A DNA stretch of 64,000 bases, from positions 1-64,000 of the forward strand of contig JAPLKA010000045.1 in the NCBI GenBank assembly GCA_026388315.1, given 5' to 3'. A program made the translations under genes and the position numbers. Numbering within the stretch: position 1 is the stretch's first letter; each line of letters begins with the position of its first letter. Source of the DNA: Pseudomonadota bacterium (GTDB lineage Bacteria > Desulfobacterota > Syntrophorhabdia > Syntrophorhabdales > Syntrophorhabdaceae). Below the pieces are notes generated by a model. It was not told where the DNA came from and did not search any database. It saw nothing but the letters and a program-made list of their open reading frames with translations. Positions 58,627 to 64,000 of the stretch are shown here, in pieces.

Positions 58627-58652
58627 TGCCGGGGATGTAACCACCCCCGGCA
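58627..58652 (-). promoter_or_regulatory. Intergenic hairpin between dctP and dctQ
   Basis: A perfect 8-bp GC-rich stem TGCCGGGG / CCCCGGCA with a 10-nt loop. There is no T run, so it is more likely an mRNA-stabilising or attenuating structure for dctP than a terminator. Confidence 0.6.
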
Positions 58653-58676
58653 GTCCCGCATGTTAAGCGTCTGTTG

Positions 58677-59702
58677 CTATTTTGCCTGTGCCTTGAGATA
58701 ACCGCGGATAAACTTCAATGCCTCTTCTCCCGGCAAGTTTTTCTCTTTCGATTTCTTTACATATTCATCGAAGAGGGGCTGTGCCTTGGCTGCCCACCGC
58801 GCATTTTCTTCCGCTGAAAGTTTTATGCTCTTGTTGCCTCTTTTATGAGAATATTCCATCCCTTCACTATCCATCGTATCCCAAAGTTTCCCCTGTTTTT
58901 CAATATATTCAAGATTTATCTGCTCGATTATTTTCTGAAGATTCGGTGGAATGCTGTTCCATTTATCCTTGTTCATGGCGACGATAAAGGTAGCAGTATA
59001 GGCAGATCCATAGTTTTCGGTCGTGTACTTGATTACTTCTCCAAGTTTCCAGCCTTTCAGGGCTTCATATCCACACATGAGTCCATCAGCAACACCTTTC
59101 GAAAGGGCATCATATGCGTCTCCCATAGGCATTGCAACCGGTGTTCCGCCAAGTAGCGACATAAATTTTGCGTTCGACCCGAAGGTCCTGATTTTCATAC
59201 CCTTCAAATCTTCAAGTTTGTTTACAGGTTTTTTGGTATGCAAAATGCCGGGACCCTGGGCATGAAAATACATTACCTTCACATCATTAAATTCTTTAGG
59301 CTTGAACTTGTTATAATATTCGTTTACCAGTCTTGTCGCAACAACACCGCTCGGATAACCGAGTGGATAGTCCAGGACTTCCGAAAGAGGGAATTTCCCC
59401 ATGGTATAACCGAGAACACAGTTACCTATATCGACAACACCAGTGAGAATACTGTCATATGTCTGGGGCGGTGATGTCAGCGTTGCTCCTGCAAAGTGGC
59501 GGACTTTTACCTTGCCGTTTGTCCTTTTCTCAACTTCCTTACACCACTGGTCCGAGATAACAGCGTTCTGATGACTTACCGGGAAAAAGGTTGAGTACCT
59601 GAGTGTAATGACCTTTTCCTGAGCAAAACTGACCGTGGCGACCATGCATGTGACCACAAAAAACAAAAGTACAAAAAAATGGAAAACACGAAACCGTTTC
59701 AT
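58677..59702 (-). CDS. dctP: TRAP transporter periplasmic binding protein (DctP)
   Basis: 341 residues with a signal peptide (FVLLFFVVTCMVATVSFA, cleavage before QEKV). The DctP fold shows ITLRYSTFFP, ADG/VDIGNCVLGYTMGKFPL and KLEDLKGMKIRTFGS, where the Arg is the conserved carboxylate-binding residue. A second ligand stretch is ADGLMCGYEALKGWKLGEV. It delivers a carboxylic acid to DctQM. It lies 41 bp downstream of a sigma-54 promoter, with AAGGGGG as RBS. Clustering with acyl-CoA ligase suggests the imported acid is then activated to a CoA ester. Confidence 0.93.
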   Translation of the reverse strand: MKRFRVFHFFVLLFFVVTCMVATVSFAQEKVITLRYSTFFPVSHQNAVISDQWCKEVEKRTNGKVKVRHFAGATLTSPPQTYDSILTGVVDIGNCVLGYTMGKFPLSEVLDYPLGYPSGVVATRLVNEYYNKFKPKEFNDVKVMYFHAQGPGILHTKKPVNKLEDLKGMKIRTFGSNAKFMSLLGGTPVAMPMGDAYDALSKGVADGLMCGYEALKGWKLGEVIKYTTENYGSAYTATFIVAMNKDKWNSIPPNLQKIIEQINLEYIEKQGKLWDTMDSEGMEYSHKRGNKSIKLSAEENARWAAKAQPLFDEYVKKSKEKNLPGEEALKFIRGYLKAQAK

Positions 59703-59742
59703 AAAGCCCCCTTATGAATTTATTTTAACTTCTTTGTTATGA

Positions 59743-59758
59743 AGCAATTTTAATGCCA
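59743..59758 (-). promoter_or_regulatory. Sigma-54 promoter of the TRAP operon
   Basis: On the minus strand TGGCATTAAAATTGCT: TGGCA-N6-TTGCT with exact GG/GC spacing. The predicted start near 59732 gives a ~30-nt leader before dctP. Confidence 0.82.
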
Positions 59759-59817
59759 TAACACTGAACCTCTGAAATCTGGAAGTCCACATAAAAAAAC
59801 GTGGTTTCAGGATGTGC

Positions 59818-59849
59818 GTATTGGATACACCACTGTATCGTATGGATAC
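59818..59849. promoter_or_regulatory. Candidate binding sites for the sigma-54 activator
   Basis: GTAT-TGG-ATAC (59818-59828) and GTATC-N5-GATAC (59835-59849); both contain TGGATAC. They are about 85-117 bp upstream of the predicted sigma-54 start of dctP. A related TTGGATACAA lies upstream of the ligase promoter. Confidence 0.55.
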
Positions 59850-59868
59850 GTCTCCAACTGTAAAACAC

Positions 59869-61014
59869 CTAAAAAACCTTTTTAAGCAGTTCGCTCGCTA
59901 TAACAGCCTTTTCAACCTCTTTGGAACCTTCGTAGATTTCTATGATTTTTGCATCCCTGTAAAACCTTTGAATGTCGTACTCGGAAATATAACCATAACC
60001 TCCATGGAGTTGTAATGCTTCGTTTGCAACATATACTGCTGTTTCTCCGGCATACCATTTTGCCATTGAGACCAGGGCAGGATCGAGTTTGCCGTTATCG
60101 AGAAGGTAGGCTGCTCTCCAGTAAAGACTTCGCGCCGCCTCAATTCTTGTTGCCATCTCAGCGATCTTGAACTGGACGCCCTGAAGCCTGGACAGAGTTC
60201 CCCCAAAGGCCTTCCTTTTCTTGACATGAGAAATGGCCATCTCAAGTGCTCCCTGGGCAAGACCAACACCTTCAGCCGCCACATGGTTCCTCGTTTTGTT
60301 GAAAAAATCCATTAGCTGATAAAAACCTCGCCCCTCCTTCCCTATAATGTTATCTACCGGCACTTCCACATTGCTGAAACTGACTTCTGCCGTATTTGAT
60401 GCCCTGATTCCCATCTTGCCATGAATCTTTACGGCCTCAAAGCCCGGAGAATCAGTATTTACCAGTATTACACTGCACCTCTTGTGAACGTCCCTTTCAT
60501 CTGGCGCTGTGATAGCATATACGAGAAGGTAATGTGCAATGCAGCCATTCGTTATAAACATCTTTGATCCATTAACGATATACGTATCACCTTTCTTTTC
60601 TGCCCGCGTCTTGACCATGGTTATGTCACTGCCCGCATCCGGTTCAGTAACAGCAGTGCCGATTATAGCTTCTCCTGCAATAATCGGCGGTAGATATTTC
60701 TTTTTTTGTGTTTCAGTCCCGAAAGATTGTATCATTTCTGAACCAAAGCTGCAGGAAACAAGAGCCTGTCCGCAGCCCGGGTCAACACGCCAGAACTCCT
60801 CAGTTATAAGGGAGTGTTCGAGGAAACCTAAACCGGCACCTCCATATTCTTCCTTGATGAATGTGCCAATAAAACCGTTTTCTGCCGCGCGCTTCCATAT
60901 AGCCGGATCGAACTCTTCCTTTTCATCGAATTCTTTCGCCCGATCTCTGAATTCCTTTTCTGCGAATTCCCGTGCAGCTTTTGCTATGTCTTTCTGTTCT
61001 GTTGTAAGTTCCAT
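59869..61014 (-). CDS. Acyl-CoA dehydrogenase
   Basis: 381 residues; oxidises an acyl-CoA to the enoyl-CoA with FAD and passes electrons to EtfAB. Domain plan is normal: N-terminal helices, the FAD-contacting ITNG region with TAVTEPDAGSDI, and the C-terminal RKAFGGTLSRLQGVQFKIAEM. The catalytic glutamate is in IIEIYEGSKEV, the position used by medium/short-chain enzymes. ATG 61014 is chosen over TTG 61017 because GGAGG lies seven bases upstream. It is probably cotranscribed with the ligase gene through hairpin copy 3. Chain length and substrate cannot be told by eye. Confidence 0.93.
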   Translation of the reverse strand: MELTTEQKDIAKAAREFAEKEFRDRAKEFDEKEEFDPAIWKRAAENGFIGTFIKEEYGGAGLGFLEHSLITEEFWRVDPGCGQALVSCSFGSEMIQSFGTETQKKKYLPPIIAGEAIIGTAVTEPDAGSDITMVKTRAEKKGDTYIVNGSKMFITNGCIAHYLLVYAITAPDERDVHKRCSVILVNTDSPGFEAVKIHGKMGIRASNTAEVSFSNVEVPVDNIIGKEGRGFYQLMDFFNKTRNHVAAEGVGLAQGALEMAISHVKKRKAFGGTLSRLQGVQFKIAEMATRIEAARSLYWRAAYLLDNGKLDPALVSMAKWYAGETAVYVANEALQLHGGYGYISEYDIQRFYRDAKIIEIYEGSKEVEKAVIASELLKKVF

Positions 61015-61037
61015 CAACTACCTCCATACAATTTTCT

Positions 61038-61105
61038 GGGGCTCACGTCGCCCCCTCCACCAGCAAAGCTGTCGGAGCCTCCCCCTCGCGCCTACCGTGC
61101 GGGCT
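61038..61105. repeat. GC-rich hairpin element, copy 3
   Basis: Begins TTTCTGGGGCTCACGTCGCC; the stem region on the minus strand is CTCCGACAGC-TTT-GCTGGTGGAG with two mismatches. It fills most of the gap between ligase and acyl-CoA dehydrogenase. Confidence 0.8.
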
Positions 61106-61152
61106 ATTCCACTTGACACTTTCTTTATGCGCAAAATGGTGCTCTCGTTGTC

Positions 61153-62730
61153 TCATTTTGAAGCAAATTGCTTCCGTAATTCAGGTTTTGAGATTTTACC
61201 GGCAGGATTACGGGGCATTTCAGGCAGATAATAGACTAATTTAGGTACCTTGTAACCGGCAATCTTCCCTTTACAATACTGAATTATATCTTCTTCAGTT
61301 GTTTCTTTATCATTTTTTAATACCACAACAGCCGCAATAGCCTCCCCCCATACAGGGTGCGGAACGCCTATTGCGGATGATTCCAGAACAGATGGATGTT
61401 CGTTCAGGACTCGTTCAATCTCCGCCGGGTAAACATTTTCACCGCCAGTAATGATCATATCCTTTTTACGGTCAATCACATAAACATATCCCTTTTCATC
61501 GATGGCACAGATATCTTCAGTGTAGAACCATCCATCCCTGAAGGCTTTCTTTGTTTGTTCTTCCTTTCGCCAGTACCCGCGAGAGGTGCCCAGTCCTCTT
61601 GCTTTCATTTCGCCTGTGCCCGGCGGAACAACCGGTTTGTCGTTCTCATCCACAATAACTATTTCACAGTCATAAGCATCTCTGCCACACGACTCGAGTA
61701 TTTTTAGATTTCCTCTGGCAAGCTCCCCGGCAATATCCTTTGCTGACAGATTTGTCGTAACACCGGTTGTCTCAGTTGTTCCGTGATGCTCGCCAAGTAT
61801 ACACCCGAAGGTATCAATAAACTGTTTATAAACAGAAGGTATGATGCCGGCTCCGGCAAACCATAGTTTTTTCATGCTTGAAATATCGTATGTATCTTTG
61901 AACGTTTGCCAGGTATCGAGCAACATCCTCACCATAGGCGTCGCAAGCATGCCGGCTACCAGTCGTTCTTCCTGTGCTGCCCTGAAAAAGGTTTCAGCAT
62001 CCCACTTCTGGAATAAGATGCTCGTAGCTCCTTTATAAAAAGGCCCGAAAAATGAACTTGTTGCCGTTACATGGTACATGGGGCAGATTGTAAAACCTAC
62101 ATCACCTGTTTCGATGTGATTATTAAATGCACAGGTACGGCCCTGATGGTAAATATTCAGATGTGTTTGCATCACGCCTTTTGGCAGTCCTGTTGTCCCG
62201 CTGGTATACATAAGCATGGCAATATCATCCTCAAACACATCGGCGTTTTCTTCGGCAGATGAAGCATTTTTTATAAGTTCTTCATAGTCGTACCAGCCCT
62301 CAGGTTTCTCTTCTTTTGGCCCTATGTAAACAAACTTCACAAAAGAAATAGAATTTTTTATCTGTTCAACGGTCTTGATGTACTGATGGTCAACAAATAA
62401 AACAAGAGGCATTGCATCGGACAATACGCCCGTCATCTCTCTTGCCGCAAGCCGGAAATTGACAGGTACAAAAATGAAACCAGCGCTCGGTACGCTGAGG
62501 ATAGCTTCCATGTACTCAAAACTGTTCTGGCTTAATATCCCGACGCGGTCACCTTTTTTTAATCCCATGGCGCACAATGCATTACCCGTTCTGTTTGCCC
62601 TGTCTTTTAACGCTTTAAACGTGCAAGCTTTGCCTGTCTCAAATTCTTTCATAGCTATCTTGTCCGGATACAGTGCGGCGTTTCTATTGATTAAAGTTTT
62701 TATTGTGCAAAACGATCTTTCTCCAACCAT
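61153..62730 (-). CDS. Acyl-CoA ligase (AMP-dependent synthetase)
   Basis: 525 residues. The P-loop-like motif is MYTSGTTGLPKGVM, followed by HHGTTETTGV (A5), DGWFYTEDICA (A7 region), DRKKDMIITGGENVYPAEIE (hinge) and the acylation lysine in NPAGKISKPELRK. It makes acyl-CoA from a free acid, ATP and CoA. The aromatic- and fatty-acid ligases of this family cannot be separated by eye. GGAGGAG precedes the ATG. Its 5' leader, from the sigma-54 start at about 62941, contains hairpin copy 4. It would provide the substrate for the acyl-CoA dehydrogenase encoded next. Confidence 0.92.
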   Translation of the reverse strand: MVGERSFCTIKTLINRNAALYPDKIAMKEFETGKACTFKALKDRANRTGNALCAMGLKKGDRVGILSQNSFEYMEAILSVPSAGFIFVPVNFRLAAREMTGVLSDAMPLVLFVDHQYIKTVEQIKNSISFVKFVYIGPKEEKPEGWYDYEELIKNASSAEENADVFEDDIAMLMYTSGTTGLPKGVMQTHLNIYHQGRTCAFNNHIETGDVGFTICPMYHVTATSSFFGPFYKGATSILFQKWDAETFFRAAQEERLVAGMLATPMVRMLLDTWQTFKDTYDISSMKKLWFAGAGIIPSVYKQFIDTFGCILGEHHGTTETTGVTTNLSAKDIAGELARGNLKILESCGRDAYDCEIVIVDENDKPVVPPGTGEMKARGLGTSRGYWRKEEQTKKAFRDGWFYTEDICAIDEKGYVYVIDRKKDMIITGGENVYPAEIERVLNEHPSVLESSAIGVPHPVWGEAIAAVVVLKNDKETTEEDIIQYCKGKIAGYKVPKLVYYLPEMPRNPAGKISKPELRKQFASK

Positions 62731-62753
62731 GTTGGCTCCTCCTGCTATTTTCT

Positions 62754-62824
62754 GGGGCTCACGTCGCCCCCTCCAACGGCAAAGCCGTTTGGAGTCTTCC
62801 CCTCTCGCTCGCGAGACTCGCTGC
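62754..62824. repeat. GC-rich hairpin element, copy 4, in the ligase leader
   Basis: TTTCTGGGGCTCACGTCGCC as in copy 3. On the mRNA strand the stem is CTCCAAACGGC-TTT-GCCGTTGGAG (one bulged A), about 20 bases upstream of the ligase RBS. The 357-bp gap 62731-63087 otherwise holds the sigma-54 promoter and no gene. Confidence 0.8.
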
Positions 62825-62951
62825 TTCGTTAATTACTCTCGATGTGCCCGTTTCTATGCTTGACCCATCGCTTTCATACAACTCCTGACAAATAGCTAAC
62901 TGCTTGTTTTGTGTATAGTGATTGTAAGCTGGGTTCACGAATAACTAGGAA

Positions 62952-62967
62952 TGCAATTGTGGTGCCA
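62952..62967 (-). promoter_or_regulatory. Sigma-54 promoter of the ligase/acyl-CoA dehydrogenase genes
   Basis: On the minus strand TGGCACCACAATTGCA, a perfect TGGCAC-N5-TTGCA. The predicted start near 62941 gives a ~210-nt leader to the ligase ATG. Confidence 0.88.
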
Positions 62968-63072
62968 ACTGGAAATATCGCTCCGCTAAATCATTAGAGA
63001 CGTGTATATTGCTTATATTTTAATGGGTACGAGAAAAACTGGATTCAGAAATGATGACGAAAAAGGTAACAA

Positions 63073-63085
63073 TTGTATCCAAACG
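63073..63085. promoter_or_regulatory. Possible activator half-site upstream of the ligase promoter
   Basis: Minus-strand CGTTTGGATACAA, close to CGTATTGGATACAC upstream of dctP, about 130-145 bp upstream of the predicted start and just after the regulator stop codon. Confidence 0.4.
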
Positions 63086-63087
63086 GG

Positions 63088-64000
63088 TCACTTCAAATCA
63101 TTTCCTATCTTCTGGTAAAGTTTTTTTCGGCTGATGCCGAGCAGTCTGGCGGCTTTGCTCTTGTTGCCATCTGCAAACATGAGGACCCTTTCTATATGTT
63201 CCTTTTCTATATTGTCCAGTCGTAAAGTGTTTTGATTCAATCTCTGTTTTCTGTTCTTTGAGGCGGCCACCGGCATGGTATGCACCATACTGTGGGGCAG
63301 GTCATCGGTTAATATCTCTCCTCTGTCCACAGAAACAAGGACGGCTCGCTCAAGCACATTAGCCAGTTCCCTCACGTTTCCAGGCCAGTTATACTCTACG
63401 AGAAGGTCCATGGCCTGCTTGGAAATTGATTTTTTCTTTCCGCCCATAGCGTGTTTTTCCATAAAATATTCCACCAAAATGGGGATATCATCTCTCCGAT
63501 CATTGAGCGGGGGCACCACAATTACAAATGTATTAAGTCTGTAAAACAGGTCTTTACGAAACCTGTTCGTCTCAATTTCTTCTTCTATGCTCTTGTTTGT
63601 GGCGAATACAAATCTAACATCCACCCTGATCTCTTTTGTATCTCCAAGTTTCCTGAAGACAGCACCCTCAAGAACGCGTAAAAGTTTTGCCTGGATTGCA
63701 GGGCCCATATCTCCCACCTCGTCAACAAAGAACGTACCCTTGTTGGCTATCTCGAGGAGGCCTACTTTATCTGTCTGGGCTCCCGTGAATGCGCCCTTTT
63801 TGTATCCGAATAACTCGCTTTCAAGGATATTTTCTTGCAGACAACTCGCATTAATAGCCACAAAAGGATTTGCAGAACGTGTAGAGAGGGCATGGATTGC
63901 CCTTGCCACCAGTTCTTTTCCGGTGCCGGTTTCCCCGAGGACTAATACGGGAACATTCGAAGTGCTGACCAGTGAGATAAATTTTTTCACTTCTCTCATT
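63088..64000 (-). CDS. Sigma-54-dependent transcriptional activator, AAA+ and Fis-type HTH (5' partial)
   Basis: The visible ~303 residues hold most of the AAA+ domain and the DNA-binding end. Walker A is VLGETGTGKELVARAIH, the sigma-54 contact loop is GAFTGA (KKGAFTGAQTD), Walker B is GTFFVDEVGDM and the R-finger region is RKDLFYRLNTF. The C-terminal Fis-like helix-turn-helix is NKSKAARLLGISRKKLYQKI. The ATG at 63999 is internal to the family's normal fold, so the gene runs past the window end; its sensor domain (PAS, response-regulator or other) is not visible. It lies next to a perfect sigma-54 promoter, the obvious target. Confidence 0.93.
   Translation of the reverse strand, partial: MREVKKFISLVSTSNVPVLVLGETGTGKELVARAIHALSTRSANPFVAINASCLQENILESELFGYKKGAFTGAQTDKVGLLEIANKGTFFVDEVGDMGPAIQAKLLRVLEGAVFRKLGDTKEIRVDVRFVFATNKSIEEEIETNRFRKDLFYRLNTFVIVVPPLNDRRDDIPILVEYFMEKHAMGGKKKSISKQAMDLLVEYNWPGNVRELANVLERAVLVSVDRGEILTDDLPHSMVHTMPVAASKNRKQRLNQNTLRLDNIEKEHIERVLMFADGNKSKAARLLGISRKKLYQKIGNDLK

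Overview
The window looks like the chromosome of an anaerobic, probably syntrophic deltaproteobacterium (Desulfobacterota; a Syntrophorhabdus-like organism fits best, but no marker gene here proves it). The clues are an ATP-dependent acyl-CoA dehydratase/reductase activase, a long run of heterodisulfide-reductase-like (Hdr) and electron-transfer-flavoprotein genes, an acyl-CoA dehydrogenase and acyl-CoA ligase beside a TRAP transporter, and a complete-looking type IV pilus assembly set. No rRNA, tRNA, CRISPR array, prophage or transposase was seen.

Layout. 1-3.7 kb: 3' part of a large BadF/HgdC-type activase. 3.7-11.2 kb (minus): housekeeping operon guaB-guaA-dnaE-accA. 11.3-13.2 kb: two oligopeptide ABC ATPases without permeases. 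13.2-28.6 kb: type IV pilus block I (pilB, a GT-C-like membrane/TPR protein, pilA, pilD, pilY1, fimT, pilV, pilW, pilX, an Ig-fold protein), a four-helix-bundle S23 gene and a Wzy/O-antigen-ligase-like protein. 28.7-29.7 kb: MazF/RHH toxin-antitoxin pair, a small inverted-repeat element and a duplicated gene fragment. 29.7-36.9 kb: surface polysaccharide genes (glycosyltransferases, methyltransferase, kinase, polyprenyl-phosphate sugar transferase). 37-43.8 kb: type IV pilus block II, pilMNOPQ plus two secreted proteins and a pseudouridine synthase. 44-56.2 kb (minus): a roughly 12-kb redox operon, HdrD-like protein, EtfB, EtfA, a zinc-ribbon peptide, an HdrA/GltD chimera, HdrA, FlpD/MvhD, an FrhB/FdhB-like protein, HdrC, HdrB and HdrA. 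56.5-64 kb (minus): TRAP transporter, acyl-CoA dehydrogenase, acyl-CoA ligase and a sigma-54 activator.

How it works together. Three textbook -24/-12 promoters stand before the acyl-CoA ligase, before the TRAP binding protein and before the HdrD-like/Etf/Hdr operon. The activator gene lies next to them. The simplest reading is one sigma-54 regulon: import a carboxylic acid by TRAP, activate it to a CoA thioester, oxidise it, pass electrons to EtfAB and on through Hdr-type flavin/iron-sulfur proteins. That reading is inference; the promoters, gene order and protein families are visible.

The most unusual content is repetitive and not explained by genes. (i) A ~67-bp hairpin element occurs four times; its stem sequence changes with compensation, and one copy is translated in frame inside the HdrA/GltD protein. 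Two other palindromes also sit in frame in coding sequence. (ii) Tandem repeats of 7-nt units, with a different unit at each place, occupy eight sites, mostly gene gaps. (iii) Degenerate 9-nt repeats bracket the S23 four-helix-bundle gene in inverted orientation and form a large hairpin at 43.9 kb.
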